From Tepidanaerobacter acetatoxydans Re1 (lineage in GTDB: Bacteria; Bacillota; Thermosediminibacteria; Thermosediminibacterales; Tepidanaerobacteraceae): a stretch of 64,000 nt of DNA. Location: assembly GCF_000328765.2 (NCBI RefSeq), contig NC_019954.2, forward strand, positions 438,501 through 502,500, written 5' to 3'. Positions 53,347-63,321 of the stretch are shown piece after piece. The notes beneath the pieces are model-generated. The model had not been told where the DNA came from, did no database searches, and saw only the letters and a list, made by a program, of their open reading frames with translations. The position numbers were made by a program, and so were the translations under genes. The stretch's first letter is position 1. The number at the start of each line of letters is the position of its first letter.

Positions 53347-54083
53347 TTTATTTTATCGGCGCCGGTCCCGGTGATGTAGAACTTATTACTATAAAGGGTA
53401 AAAAGCTTTTGGAAAATTGCGATGTAGTTATATATGCAGGCTCGCTTGTAAACCCTGAGCTGCTAAAATATGCGAAAGGCGAAGCAAAGATTTATAACAG
53501 TGCTACGATGAATCTTGAGGAAATCATCGATGCCATGAAAGATGCTTTTGAAAAAGGAGCAGATGTGGCAAGACTTCATACGGGAGATCCTTCTATTTAT
53601 GGGGCAATAAGGGAACAGATGGAAGCTCTTGATAAACTTGCGATACCCTATGAAGTAATTCCGGGTGTCAGCTCATTTAGCGCTGCCGGTGCAGTATTAA
53701 AGCGGGAACTTACCGTGCCCGGACAAAGCCAGACCATCATACTGACCAGAGCAGAAGGCAGAACACCGGTTCCCGAAGAGGAAAGCTTAGATGCTTTGGC
53801 AAAACATAAAGCAACTATGGCTATTTTCCTCAGTATAAATCAGATTGGAAAAATTGCAGGAGACTTGGCAAAGGTTTATGGTCCAGATGCCCCTGCCGCT
53901 GTTGTATATAAAGCCACCTGGGAGGACCAAAAGATTGTACAGGGCACTCTTTCAGATATTGCAGAAAAAGTAAAAGAAGCGGGAATTTGCAAGACAGCAC
54001 TGATATTGGTAGGAAATTTCTTAAGTGATGAATATGACTTCTCATGCCTCTATAACAAAACATTCAGCCATGAATACAGGTAA
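53343..54083 (+). CDS. cbiF: Cobalt-precorrin-4 C11-methyltransferase
   Basis: This 246-residue enzyme has IYFIGAGPGDVELITIKG at the N-terminus, LHTGDPSIYGAIREQ near 78, VIPGVSSFSAAGAVL near 103 and ELTVPGQSQTIILTR near 122, all typical of CbiF. It methylates C-11. The start GTG overlaps the cbiL stop. Confidence 0.93.
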   Translation: MIYFIGAGPGDVELITIKGKKLLENCDVVIYAGSLVNPELLKYAKGEAKIYNSATMNLEEIIDAMKDAFEKGADVARLHTGDPSIYGAIREQMEALDKLAIPYEVIPGVSSFSAAGAVLKRELTVPGQSQTIILTRAEGRTPVPEEESLDALAKHKATMAIFLSINQIGKIAGDLAKVYGPDAPAAVVYKATWEDQKIVQGTLSDIAEKVKEAGICKTALILVGNFLSDEYDFSCLYNKTFSHEYR

Positions 54084-54087
54084 GAAA

Positions 54088-55134
54088 ATGAAGACAGCCA
54101 TTATTGCTATAACAAAAAACGGAATAAATATTGCCGAGAAAATCAGAGCAGGCGTCGGCGGCGATGTTTATGTAAATAGTCGGTTTTTAAATGAGGCTAA
54201 TTTTAAAAACTATTTTCCGATAAAAACCTCATTTAAGGATTTTGTCCGCCAAATATTTTCAAGCTATGACGGCCTGATTTTTATAACAGCTGCCGGTATT
54301 GCGACTCGGGCGATTGCGCCGGTAATTTGCGACAAAAGAACGGATCCGGCGGTTGTAGTGGTGGACGAACAGGGGAGATTTTCTATAAGCTTGCTTTCCG
54401 GGCATCTTGGCGGGGCCAATGAACTTGCATCAAAAGTGGCTCAGGTTCTAAAATGTATGCCGGTAATTACTACTGCCAGCGACATTCAGGGTTTTGAGAG
54501 CATAGATGTTTTGGCCAAGAAACTTGGCCTTTATATTGACAATTTCTCGGATTTGCCGAAGGTGAGCGCCTGCCTTGTAAATGGTGAGAAGCTGGCATTA
54601 TCGGTGGAAAAAGGCTTCCCATATGAAAAGCTGGCACATCTTATAAAGCGGTCAGAAGTATTTTCACATGATTTGCCTAAAGATGCCAAAGCTGCTGTAT
54701 TTGTAACGGATGAAGAAATATTGCCTCCTCCCGTACCTTATGTAATCTTACGGCCTCAAAATACGGTGCTCGGTATAGGCACAAGAAAGGGCGCGCCTTA
54801 TGAGGCACTGCTGGCGCAAGTCAAAATGGCTTTAAAGGATTTTAACTTGAGCGAAAAAAGCGTGGGCTGTATTGCGTCAGTGGATATAAAAAGAGAAGAA
54901 AAATGTATACTGCAATTGTCTGAGTGCTTAAATGCGCCGCTTAAACTATATACCGGCGTACAGCTTGCAGAATACGAAAACCGTTTCCCTTGCTCCCCAT
55001 TTGTCAAAAAAACCGTAGGCGCAGGCTGTGTGGCAAGACCGGCAGCTTATATGGCAAGCCGAGGAGGAGATGAATTGGGGTATTATACATCGAAGGGCAT
55101 TACTTTGGCGGTATATAAAAGGAGGACATCATGA
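54088..55134 (+). CDS. cbiG: Cobalt-precorrin-5A hydrolase
   Basis: This 348-residue CbiG has an N-terminal domain (IIAITKNGINIAEKI, then GLIFITAAGIATRAIAP) and a conserved core (VVDEQGRFSISLLSGHLGGA near residue 92). The C-terminal domain has LGIGTRKGAPYEA and VASIDIK-like SVDIKREE. It opens the delta-lactone and releases acetaldehyde. Upstream in-frame ATGs at 54025 and 54070 exist, but 54088 gives the family N-terminus. Confidence 0.9.
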   Translation: MKTAIIAITKNGINIAEKIRAGVGGDVYVNSRFLNEANFKNYFPIKTSFKDFVRQIFSSYDGLIFITAAGIATRAIAPVICDKRTDPAVVVVDEQGRFSISLLSGHLGGANELASKVAQVLKCMPVITTASDIQGFESIDVLAKKLGLYIDNFSDLPKVSACLVNGEKLALSVEKGFPYEKLAHLIKRSEVFSHDLPKDAKAAVFVTDEEILPPPVPYVILRPQNTVLGIGTRKGAPYEALLAQVKMALKDFNLSEKSVGCIASVDIKREEKCILQLSECLNAPLKLYTGVQLAEYENRFPCSPFVKKTVGAGCVARPAAYMASRGGDELGYYTSKGITLAVYKRRTS

Positions 55135-55862
55135 GCTGGATAAAAGCGGTGGGTATAGGACCGGGTTCTTTGGAACACATGACTTTGCAAGCCATGGATG
55201 CTTTAAAGGAATGTGATGTGGTAATAGGATATAATACATACTTAGATTTAATAAGGCCGATTATTCAAGAGAAGCAAATCATAGGCTCAGGTATGCGCCA
55301 TGAAGTTTCAAGGTGCAAGAAGGCCATAGAGCTTGCAAATGAAGGGAAAAAAGTCTGTGTAATCAGCAGCGGCGATCCCGGAGTATATGGCATGGCAGGT
55401 CTTTTGCTGGAACTTTCAGCAAAGGAGGGCTTAGATATAAAAATTGAAGTGATACCAGGCATTAGCGCCGTAAATATGGCGGCGGCCCTTTTAGGGGCTC
55501 CTCTAATGCACGATTTTGCACTGATTAGCCTTTCAGACCATCTGACGCCATGGGAAGTTATAGAGAAAAGGCTGGATTCGGCAGCTCAGGCAGACTTTGT
55601 CATAGCCTTATACAACCCCAGAAGCCATGAGCGAGAATATCATTTGGATACTGCGCTTGAAATTATATCAAAATATAAGCCTAAGGGTACTCCTGTGGGC
55701 ATTGTGAAAAATGCATCCAGAGATAAAGAAAAGGTGATATTTGCAACACTGGAATCGGTGCCGATAGAGGATATTGATATGACGAGTATTGTAATTATCG
55801 GCAACAAGAACACATTTACGATAGGTGGCAAAATGATTACACCGCGAGGGTATAAGCTATGA
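55131..55862 (+). CDS. cbiH: Cobalt-precorrin-3B C17-methyltransferase
   Basis: This 243-residue methyltransferase has AVGIGPGSLEHMTLQA at the N-terminus, SSGDPGVYGMAG near 80, VIPGISAVNMAAALLGAPL near 107 and ALYNPRSHER near 155, as in CbiH/CobJ. It methylates C-17 and contracts the ring. The ATG overlaps the cbiG stop and its own end overlaps cbiJ. Confidence 0.93.
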   Translation: MSWIKAVGIGPGSLEHMTLQAMDALKECDVVIGYNTYLDLIRPIIQEKQIIGSGMRHEVSRCKKAIELANEGKKVCVISSGDPGVYGMAGLLLELSAKEGLDIKIEVIPGISAVNMAAALLGAPLMHDFALISLSDHLTPWEVIEKRLDSAAQADFVIALYNPRSHEREYHLDTALEIISKYKPKGTPVGIVKNASRDKEKVIFATLESVPIEDIDMTSIVIIGNKNTFTIGGKMITPRGYKL

Positions 55863-56614
55863 TAATGGTATTGGCAGGTACGAAGGATGGGCGGATTTTA
55901 TCTGAAAGGCTTTGCAAAAAAGGACTTAAAGTTTTAGCCACAACGGTTACTGAATATGGCAGCCGCCTGTTTGGTCACGGAATCGAGCTTAAGACAGGTC
56001 CTTTAAACGAGGATAGTCTGGAACAAATAATCAAGGAAAACAATATAAAACTCATCGTCGATGCAACACATCCTTATGCAAAAGACATAAGCGAAACAGC
56101 CATAGCCGTATCCTGCAAATGCAATATAGAGTATCTTCGCTATGAACGGGAAAGCAGCAAAACCGAATATTCTAATATGATATATGTAAAAGACATAGCT
56201 GAAGCCATAAAGGTTTTAGAAAAATATCAGCGAATTTTCCTGACCACAGGCAGCAAAAATCTGGACAAGTTTGCAAAGCTTATGAGCATGGGTAAATACC
56301 TTATTGCGCGAGTGCTGCCAAAGAGTGAAGTCCTAAAAAAATGCGAAGATTTGGGGTTTGCTCCGGAAAATATCATAGCAGCAAAAGGGCCTTTCAGTAT
56401 GGAAATGAACTGTCAAATGTTTAAGGAATACAGGGCGGATGTAGTAGTTACAAAAGACAGCGGAGTTATCGGCGGTGTGCCGGAAAAAATCACAGCCGCC
56501 TCAAAGCTTAATCTTCCAATCCTGCTGATTGAGCGGCCATCTGTAAATTACCCCAATGTAGCAAATGACATGGATAAAGTTATTTGCGAAATTTGCAACA
56601 GATTTCTTATGTGA
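55859..56614 (+). CDS. cbiJ: Cobalt-precorrin-6A reductase
   Basis: This 251-residue CbiJ has MVLAGTKDGRILSERL at the N-terminus, VDATHPYAKDISETA near 66, LTTGSKNLDKF near 119 and VVTKDSGVIGG near 197. It reduces the macrocycle with NADH or NADPH. ATG at 55865 is an alternative start. A 40-base gap follows before hemA, the longest within the operon. Confidence 0.92.
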   Translation: MIMVLAGTKDGRILSERLCKKGLKVLATTVTEYGSRLFGHGIELKTGPLNEDSLEQIIKENNIKLIVDATHPYAKDISETAIAVSCKCNIEYLRYERESSKTEYSNMIYVKDIAEAIKVLEKYQRIFLTTGSKNLDKFAKLMSMGKYLIARVLPKSEVLKKCEDLGFAPENIIAAKGPFSMEMNCQMFKEYRADVVVTKDSGVIGGVPEKITAASKLNLPILLIERPSVNYPNVANDMDKVICEICNRFLM

Positions 56615-56653
56615 AACTATTTTATTTCAAAAAAAAGGTTTGGTGTAACGGCA

Positions 56654-57964
56654 ATGGGAATTGAGCAACTTTTAATGGTAGGTATTAGCCAAGAAGCTCC
56701 AATTTGGCTTAGGGAAAAGGTATGTTTTGATAAAAGAACAAATGATGCCCTGGCAAAACTTAAAAAAATTGATGGCATACTTGAGGTAGTTATCTTGTCA
56801 ACCTGCCACCGAAGTGAGATTTATGCAATTACGTCCGAGCCTAAAACAGATGTGCTTACAAACTTCTTTGGCGATTTTTTTGCTTTGGATGATGCCAAGC
56901 TTGCCCCATATATTTATGCACTTGATGGAATTTGCGCAGTAAAGCATCTTTTTCGAGTCGCCTGTGGCCTTGAATCAATGGTGGTGGGGGAAGATCAGAT
57001 TTTATCTCAGGTGAAACAAGCTTGGGAAATTGCGAAAAAATGTAAATCGACCGGAAAATACACGAACAAACTCTTTAGAGAAGCGGTTACTCTGGGGAAA
57101 AATGCCCGAAGTAAAACCGGAATTACAAATCATTCGCTTTCTGTAAGCTATATTGCAGTTCTGTTTATACTAGATGTTTTCAAGGATTTGCATGACAAAA
57201 ATATTTTTGTAATAGGCGCCGGGGAGATGGGAAAGCTTGTCATAAAGCACCTTGTGGCAAAGGGAGCAAGATGCATTTATATCTCTAACAGAACCTATGA
57301 AAATGCGTTAAAACTCAAGGAAGAAATCCCGGAGGTAACGGTTGTGCCATATGAGCAAAAGTATGAATACATAAACCGAAGCCATGTGGTTATAAGTGCT
57401 ACAAATGCGCCGCACTATACGGTAAACCTTGAGAAATTTACGGCCTGTCATCATCCGGACGATAAAATCTGCATGGTAGATATAGCGCTTCCCAGAGATA
57501 TTGACCCGCGGATAGGCGAAATAGGTGGAGTGACACTGTTTACCATCGATGATTTAAAAAGAACCGCTATGGAAAATCAAAAGAAAAGGGAACATTTAGT
57601 TACTATAATTGAAAATATGATCGAGGAGAGTCTAAACGATATTATCAGATGGGATAATGCCATTTATGCCGAAAAGATGATACGGCATATGAATGAATAT
57701 GCTGATGAAGTCTGCCGCAGCGAATATGAGCGAGTTAAAAATAAGCTGCAGGATTTGGATGAAAAAGAAAAGGAAAAGATTAAGTATTCACTTGAAAGGG
57801 TTGCAGCAAAGATAGTGAACAGATATTTAATTGGACTAAAGACATTAGCTGAGGAAGAAAAGCTGGACGAATCAGTGGTCAATGTATTTGCAGGGGGCAT
57901 TTTTGATGAAAAAAATTGTAAAAGTCGGGAGTCGGCAAAGCCAGTTGGCATTAGTGCAAACTGA
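56654..57964 (+). CDS. hemA: Glutamyl-tRNA reductase
   Basis: This 436-residue enzyme has the catalytic cysteine in LSTCHRSEIYA near residue 48, GLESMVVGEDQILSQVK near 108, the NADPH motif VIGAGEMGKLVIKHL near 185 and DIALPRDIDP. It makes glutamate-1-semialdehyde, the first tetrapyrrole intermediate. The C-terminus overlaps hemC by 59 bases in a different frame, an unusually long overlap for this operon. Confidence 0.93.
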   Translation: MGIEQLLMVGISQEAPIWLREKVCFDKRTNDALAKLKKIDGILEVVILSTCHRSEIYAITSEPKTDVLTNFFGDFFALDDAKLAPYIYALDGICAVKHLFRVACGLESMVVGEDQILSQVKQAWEIAKKCKSTGKYTNKLFREAVTLGKNARSKTGITNHSLSVSYIAVLFILDVFKDLHDKNIFVIGAGEMGKLVIKHLVAKGARCIYISNRTYENALKLKEEIPEVTVVPYEQKYEYINRSHVVISATNAPHYTVNLEKFTACHHPDDKICMVDIALPRDIDPRIGEIGGVTLFTIDDLKRTAMENQKKREHLVTIIENMIEESLNDIIRWDNAIYAEKMIRHMNEYADEVCRSEYERVKNKLQDLDEKEKEKIKYSLERVAAKIVNRYLIGLKTLAEEEKLDESVVNVFAGGIFDEKNCKSRESAKPVGISAN

Positions 57965-58787
57965 GCTAGTTATCAGCCAATTAAAAGAACACTTTCCACA
58001 ATGGGATTTTAAGCTTATAACCGTAAAGACTACAGGAGATAAGTTTTTAAATTCCAATATGTATGAATTGGGCAAGGGCGCTTTTGTTAAAGAAATAGAG
58101 GAAGCACTGCTTTCCGGTGCTATTGATATGGCAGTGCACAGTTTAAAAGATGTGCCACATGAATTGCCTGAAGGGCTTGCAATTTCAGCGATTACTCGGC
58201 GGGAAGATCCCCGAGATGTGTTTATATCAGCAGATGACAGGAGATTTTCCGAGCTGGATACAGGGGCTAAAATAGGAACTTCCAGTATGCGGCGGATGTG
58301 TGAATTAAATAAGCTAAGGCAGGATATCGAGTGTGTTCCAATAAGAGGAAATATTAACACTCGCATAAAGAAAATAAAAACCTGCGGGCTGGATGGCATT
58401 GTGTTGGCTGCGGCAGGCGTAAAGCGGCTGGGTATGGAAAACCTCATAACCGATTATTTTTCGCCGGACGAAATAGTACCGGCGGTAGGGCAGGGTGCAT
58501 TGGCTGTGGAAACTCGAGCTGATGATGAAATGTCCTTGTTTGTTAAGTATATAAATGATGATGAGACCACTTGCGCAACAGGAGCCGAAAGGGCATTTAT
58601 GAAAGTTGTAGGCGGCAGCTGCAAGCAGCCTATGGGAGCATATGCCGAGATTTTTGATGATGCATTAAAGCTTATAGGTATGATAGAAAGGGATGGAGTA
58701 GTAAAGTGGGGAAAACTTGAAGGCAGAAAAAGCGAAGCAGAACAAATCGGCATCCGCCTTGCTGAGGAATTGGGAGGTAAACTATGA
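57906..58787 (+). CDS. hemC: Hydroxymethylbilane synthase (porphobilinogen deaminase)
   Basis: This 293-residue protein has VGSRQSQLALVQTE at the N-terminus and HSLKDVPHELPEGL near 78. GTSSMRR near 127 and VGGSCKQPMGAYAE near 238 follow, the Cys being the dipyrromethane cofactor attachment site. It joins four porphobilinogens. The start lies within the end of hemA. Confidence 0.94.
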   Translation: MKKIVKVGSRQSQLALVQTELVISQLKEHFPQWDFKLITVKTTGDKFLNSNMYELGKGAFVKEIEEALLSGAIDMAVHSLKDVPHELPEGLAISAITRREDPRDVFISADDRRFSELDTGAKIGTSSMRRMCELNKLRQDIECVPIRGNINTRIKKIKTCGLDGIVLAAAGVKRLGMENLITDYFSPDEIVPAVGQGALAVETRADDEMSLFVKYINDDETTCATGAERAFMKVVGGSCKQPMGAYAEIFDDALKLIGMIERDGVVKWGKLEGRKSEAEQIGIRLAEELGGKL

Positions 58788-60313
58788 AGGGCAAAGTATA
58801 CCTTATAGGTGCAGGACCCGGAGATTCGGGCTTGATTACTTTAAAAGCTGTAGAGGCTTTAAAACATGCCGATACGGTGGTTTTTGACCGCCTTATAAAT
58901 CCTGATATTCTCAAATGGGCATCTCCCAGTGCAGAATTTATTGATGTGGGTAAATTTCCGAAAGATCATCCGGTGCCTCAGTCCAAGATAAATCATATTC
59001 TTTATACAAAAGCACTGGAAGGCAAGAATGTAGCAAGGCTTAAGGGCGGCGATCCCTTTGTGTTCGGACGAGGCGGCGAGGAAGCCCTTTATCTTAGGCA
59101 AAATCAAATACCCTTTGAAATAATTTGCGGGGTTACATCAGCAGTGGCGGTGCCCGCTTATGCCGGAATTCCGATAACACACAGATATGCAGCTTCATCC
59201 GCCCATATTATAACAGGGCATGAGAAAGACGGAGGAAGCTCTATTGATTTTGAAGCATTGGCAAAGGTTGAAGGAACTTTGGTATTTTTGATGGGGATTT
59301 GCAACCTGGACAATATCACAAATAGTCTTATAAAGTATGGCAAATCAGCACAGACGCCCGCTGCAGTCATAATGAAAGGAACAACAGCCGGCCAGAAGAC
59401 GGTGGTAGGCACATTATCCGACATAGGCGATAAGGTAAGGCAAGCCGGTATAAAAAATCCCGCTGTCATAGTGATAGGCCAGGTTGTAAATTTGAGAGAT
59501 GAACTATCATGGTATGAAAAAGGCGAGCTTTTTGGCAAAAAGATTCTCTTTTTAGGGACGGGTTTTTCCGATGAGCCGATGCCGAGGCGAGACTCTCCGT
59601 TTTATAAGCTAAAGCAAGAGGGGGCAGAGGTTATTATGTGCCCCACACTTAAAATAACTTTTCAAATGGAAAATATGAAACAATTGATAAACGAAATTAA
59701 GGACTACGATATCCTGATATTTACAAGCAAAAATGGCGTCAATGCCTTTATTTCATTTATGAAAGAAAATAAAATAGATGCACGGCATTTGGCAGGCAAA
59801 CAGATATGGGCCATAGGTGCAAAGACAGGTGAAGAACTTTCAAAAGCACATATATATCCTGATGTGGTGCCGGAGGTTTATACATCAAAAGCATTGCTGG
59901 GCTGCATAGAAAAAGAGCATTTTGGAAAGAGTGCCGCAGTCATAACGTCGGATATAGGGGGAGTGGAACTGATAGCCGGTCTTGAAAACTGCGGAATTAA
60001 AGCAAAAAAAATTACGGCATATAAAAACGAACCAAATTTTGAGATTAAAGAAAAGCTGCTTGAGAAAGTCCAGGATGGCATCGATGTAGCAGTGTTTACC
60101 AGTCCATCGTCCTTTGACTTCATGCGCAAAATACTAAATGATGATATGGCAAGTTTTAAAAATATAAAGACAGCTGCAATCGGTCCTGTTACAAAAGCGG
60201 CCTTAGAAAAAGCAGGCCAGACCGTTGATATTATGCCTCAAGAGTATACTCTTGAAGGACTGTCAAGAGCTATATTAGCCTATTATATTGATGAGGAAGG
60301 TGATTTTAAATGA
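58784..60313 (+). CDS. cobA-hemD: Fused uroporphyrinogen-III C-methyltransferase/uroporphyrinogen-III synthase (CobA-HemD)
   Basis: This 509-residue bifunctional protein has an N-terminal SUMT domain (residues about 1-245), with [35 protein letters not shown] and [12 protein letters not shown]. The C-terminal HemD domain follows, with [14 protein letters not shown] near 318 and [14 protein letters not shown] near 443. The fusion turns hydroxymethylbilane into precorrin-2 in one polypeptide and is common in Clostridia. Four-base overlaps at both ends tie it to hemC and hemB. Confidence 0.94.
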   Translation: MKGKVYLIGAGPGDSGLITLKAVEALKHADTVVFDRLINPDILKWASPSAEFIDVGKFPKDHPVPQSKINHILYTKALEGKNVARLKGGDPFVFGRGGEEALYLRQNQIPFEIICGVTSAVAVPAYAGIPITHRYAASSAHIITGHEKDGGSSIDFEALAKVEGTLVFLMGICNLDNITNSLIKYGKSAQTPAAVIMKGTTAGQKTVVGTLSDIGDKVRQAGIKNPAVIVIGQVVNLRDELSWYEKGELFGKKILFLGTGFSDEPMPRRDSPFYKLKQEGAEVIMCPTLKITFQMENMKQLINEIKDYDILIFTSKNGVNAFISFMKENKIDARHLAGKQIWAIGAKTGEELSKAHIYPDVVPEVYTSKALLGCIEKEHFGKSAAVITSDIGGVELIAGLENCGIKAKKITAYKNEPNFEIKEKLLEKVQDGIDVAVFTSPSSFDFMRKILNDDMASFKNIKTAAIGPVTKAALEKAGQTVDIMPQEYTLEGLSRAILAYYIDEEGDFK

Positions 60314-61290
60314 AGGCAGAACTTGTGAAAAGACCGCGGCGGTTAAGACTTAATCAAAATATCAGAGATATGGTAAGAGAAACTTCACTTAATGTAAAGG
60401 ATCTCATATATCCTTACTTTGTCGTGGAAGGCGAGAATGTAAAAGAGGAAATCGAGGCTATGCCGAAGGTATTTCATTTTTCCATAGATAAACTGGTCAA
60501 GGATGTCAAAGAAACGTATGAGCTTGGAATACCGGCAATTTTACTTTTTGGCATACCCTCTTCGAAGGATGAGGTAGGAAGCCAGGCTTATGCAAGCTCA
60601 GGCATTGTGCAAAGGGCTGTAAGGGCCATAAAAGAGGCGATACCTTCCATGATTGTCATAACAGATGTATGCCTTTGCGAATATACCAGTCACGGGCACT
60701 GCGGAGTGGTGGAAAGCGGATATGTGGATAATGATAAAACCTTAGAACTTATAGCAAAAACCGCCTTATCTCATGCAAAAGCCGGAGCAGATATGGTAGC
60801 GCCTTCCGATATGATGGACGGAAGGGTAGGATGCATACGACAGATATTGGACAGCGAAGGCTATGTGACAGTGCCGATTATGGCTTACAGCGCAAAATAC
60901 GCCTCCGGGTTCTACGGGCCATTCAGGGAAGCGGCTCAGTCGGCTCCTCAGTTTGGAGATAGAAGAAGCTACCAAATGGACCCTGCAAATTCAGATGAAG
61001 CTTTAAGGGAGATAGCATTGGATATAGAAGAAGGTGCTGATATCGTGATGGTAAAGCCGGCGCTTGCATATCTTGACATAATAAGGCGCGCAAAAGACAG
61101 CTTTAAGGTTCCTCTTGCTACATATAATGTAAGCGGGGAATACTCAATGATAAAGGCTGCGGCGCTGAAAGGATGGCTTGATGAAAAAGTTGTGGTGCTA
61201 GAGTCGCTGACATCCATGAAGCGAGCAGGTGCCGATATGATAATAACCTATTTCGCAAAGGATGCGGCAAAATGGCTTACTACCCGGTAA
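60310..61290 (+). CDS. hemB: Delta-aminolevulinic acid dehydratase (porphobilinogen synthase)
   Basis: This 326-residue protein has the zinc-type cysteines in [14 protein letters not shown] near residue 120. The two catalytic lysines are in [16 protein letters not shown] near 195 and [11 protein letters not shown] near 247. It condenses two aminolevulinates. It overlaps the following gene by 19 bases. Confidence 0.95.
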   Translation: MKAELVKRPRRLRLNQNIRDMVRETSLNVKDLIYPYFVVEGENVKEEIEAMPKVFHFSIDKLVKDVKETYELGIPAILLFGIPSSKDEVGSQAYASSGIVQRAVRAIKEAIPSMIVITDVCLCEYTSHGHCGVVESGYVDNDKTLELIAKTALSHAKAGADMVAPSDMMDGRVGCIRQILDSEGYVTVPIMAYSAKYASGFYGPFREAAQSAPQFGDRRSYQMDPANSDEALREIALDIEEGADIVMVKPALAYLDIIRRAKDSFKVPLATYNVSGEYSMIKAAALKGWLDEKVVVLESLTSMKRAGADMIITYFAKDAAKWLTTR

Positions 61291-61841
61291 TGCTCGATAT
61301 AGAGGGTAAGAGGTGCCTGGTGGTAGGCGGGGGAAAAGTCGCATGTAGGAAGATAAAGTCTTTGCTGGAATGTGGAGGGAAAGTAACCGTAATTTCAGAC
61401 AAAATATGTGATGAAGTGGGTGAGCTTTCCAAAGAAAATAAGATCGATGTAATACATAGAAGCTATATTTCAGGGGATGCTGCCGGCTATTTTTTAGTAG
61501 TTGCTGCATGTGATGATGCCCGTATAAATGAGCTGGTGGCAAATGAAGCTAAAGAGAGCGGCATCCTCGTAAATGTTGCAGATAATCTTAAGCTTTCTTC
61601 ATATATAGTTCCATCGGTGCTAAGGCGGCAAGACCTTACAATAGCGGTTGCAACGGGGGGTAAAAGCCCTCTTCTTGCCAGGAAAATACGCGAGGAACTT
61701 GAAAAAACAATAGGAGACAGGTACGAAAAACTGCTTGATGAGCTATCAAAGGCAAGAGGAGAGATAAAGCATCAGAATCTTACAATCGAAGAAAAGATAG
61801 AAATCTATGAGAACATAATTGAAAAAGGTGAGAAAATATGA
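61272..61841 (+). CDS. Precorrin-2 dehydrogenase (SirC/Met8-type)
   Basis: This 189-residue protein has the NAD-binding motif [18 protein letters not shown] near residue 15 and [18 protein letters not shown] near 125, as in the N-terminal half of CysG or in SirC. It oxidises precorrin-2 to sirohydrochlorin, the substrate of CbiX. It is too short for a full Met8 with a C-terminal chelatase region, so oxidation only is likely. Confidence 0.9.
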   Translation: MAYYPVMLDIEGKRCLVVGGGKVACRKIKSLLECGGKVTVISDKICDEVGELSKENKIDVIHRSYISGDAAGYFLVVAACDDARINELVANEAKESGILVNVADNLKLSSYIVPSVLRRQDLTIAVATGGKSPLLARKIREELEKTIGDRYEKLLDELSKARGEIKHQNLTIEEKIEIYENIIEKGEKI

Positions 61842-63115
61842 AATCCCAAGAGCTTTATACAAGAGCCTTGAAAGTTATGCCAGGCGGTGTAAATAGTCCC
61901 GTGAGAGCCTTTAAATCCGCAGGGCTTACGCCGCCGTTTATAAAAAAGGGAAGTAAAAGTCATATCTGGGATGAGGACGGCAAAGAGTACATTGATTATG
62001 TGCTTTCGTGGGGTCCCCTTATACTGGGACATGCCCATCCGGAAGTGGTATCGGCTATTAAAAAACAGGCTGAGCTGGGCACAAGCTTTGGCGCATGTAC
62101 AGAACTTGAAGTGCTTATGGCTGAAAAAATAAGAGAAGCCGTGCCGTCAATTGAAGTTGTGAGAATGGTAAATTCCGGCACTGAAGCCACTATGAGTGCA
62201 ATACGGCTTGCGCGCGGCTATACAGGTCGAAATATTATAGTTAAATTTGCAGGCTGTTACCATGGCCATTCTGACAGCCTCCTCATCAAAGCAGGTTCAG
62301 GAGCCCTTACCTTTGGCAATCCGGATTCTGCCGGAGTGACTCAAGATACTGCAAGAGATACCATCGTTTCTAACTATAATGATATAGATATGATAAGAGA
62401 TATTTTTGAAAAATATCCAAGCGATATAGCTGCCGTTATTGTGGAACCTGTAGCCGGCAATATGGGGACAGTGCCCCCAAAGCCCGAATTTTTACAGGAG
62501 CTGAGAAGTTTAACAAAAAGTCACGGAACGCTTTTGATTTTCGATGAAGTCATCACAGGATTTAGAGTTGGATATCGAGGTGCACAGGGATTGTATGATA
62601 TTGTGCCTGACATAACAACACTTGGAAAAATTATCGGAGGCGGTCTGCCGGTGGGAGCCTATGGAGGGAAAGAAGAAATCATGCGCAAGGTATCTCCAGA
62701 TGGTCCTGTATACCAGGCGGGAACCTTATCCGGCAATCCTTTGGCTATGGCTGCAGGGTATACAACTTTAAGTATACTTTCTAAAAATCGTGATATATAC
62801 AGTGAGCTTAACAAGAAAGCGGAAAAGCTTTGCTCAGGATTAAAGGACATTATGGATAAAGCAGCTATCCCGGTTACAATAAATCGCGTAGGAAGCATGA
62901 TGACGCTTTTCTTTACAGAGAGCAAAGTTTATGATTATAATTCAGCAGCCACATCTGATACAGCCCGTTATAATACCTTCTTTAAAAAAATGCTGCAAGC
63001 CGGTATCTATCTTCCCCCATCCCAATTCGAAACCTTCTTTGTGTCGACCGCACATACAGATGAAGATATAGAAAGAACTTTAAACATAGCGGAAGATGTG
63101 GTAAAAAAGATATGA
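61838..63115 (+). CDS. hemL: Glutamate-1-semialdehyde 2,1-aminomutase
   Basis: This 425-residue class III aminotransferase-fold protein has [16 protein letters not shown] near residue 9, [22 protein letters not shown] near 232, the PLP lysine in [14 protein letters not shown] near 263 and [11 protein letters not shown]. It forms aminolevulinate from glutamate-1-semialdehyde and ends the operon. Its ATG overlaps the preceding stop by four bases. Confidence 0.94.
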   Translation: MKSQELYTRALKVMPGGVNSPVRAFKSAGLTPPFIKKGSKSHIWDEDGKEYIDYVLSWGPLILGHAHPEVVSAIKKQAELGTSFGACTELEVLMAEKIREAVPSIEVVRMVNSGTEATMSAIRLARGYTGRNIIVKFAGCYHGHSDSLLIKAGSGALTFGNPDSAGVTQDTARDTIVSNYNDIDMIRDIFEKYPSDIAAVIVEPVAGNMGTVPPKPEFLQELRSLTKSHGTLLIFDEVITGFRVGYRGAQGLYDIVPDITTLGKIIGGGLPVGAYGGKEEIMRKVSPDGPVYQAGTLSGNPLAMAAGYTTLSILSKNRDIYSELNKKAEKLCSGLKDIMDKAAIPVTINRVGSMMTLFFTESKVYDYNSAATSDTARYNTFFKKMLQAGIYLPPSQFETFFVSTAHTDEDIERTLNIAEDVVKKI

Positions 63116-63248
63116 TAATATAAAATATAAGCTCAATAACTTGCCTAAAATAAACCTATCATGGGAATAGACGCAAAAGCTTCATTTTTGTTCTCTAATA
63201 TTGCCGTATAGTGTGCATATAAAGCTTTTGAATATTTTTGGATAAAAG

Positions 63249-63277
63249 TATACAATAAATCGCTTTGGTGGTATAAT
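63249..63277 (+). promoter_or_regulatory. Promoter of nagB
   Basis: TATACA (63249-63254) and a perfect TATAAT (63272-63277) are separated by 17 bases, 45 bases before the nagB start. No operator-like repeat was noticed. Confidence 0.5.
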
Positions 63278-63321
63278 CATTAGTGTGTTTAATTATGTAG
63301 AAATTTGGAGGGGATAGCTTT

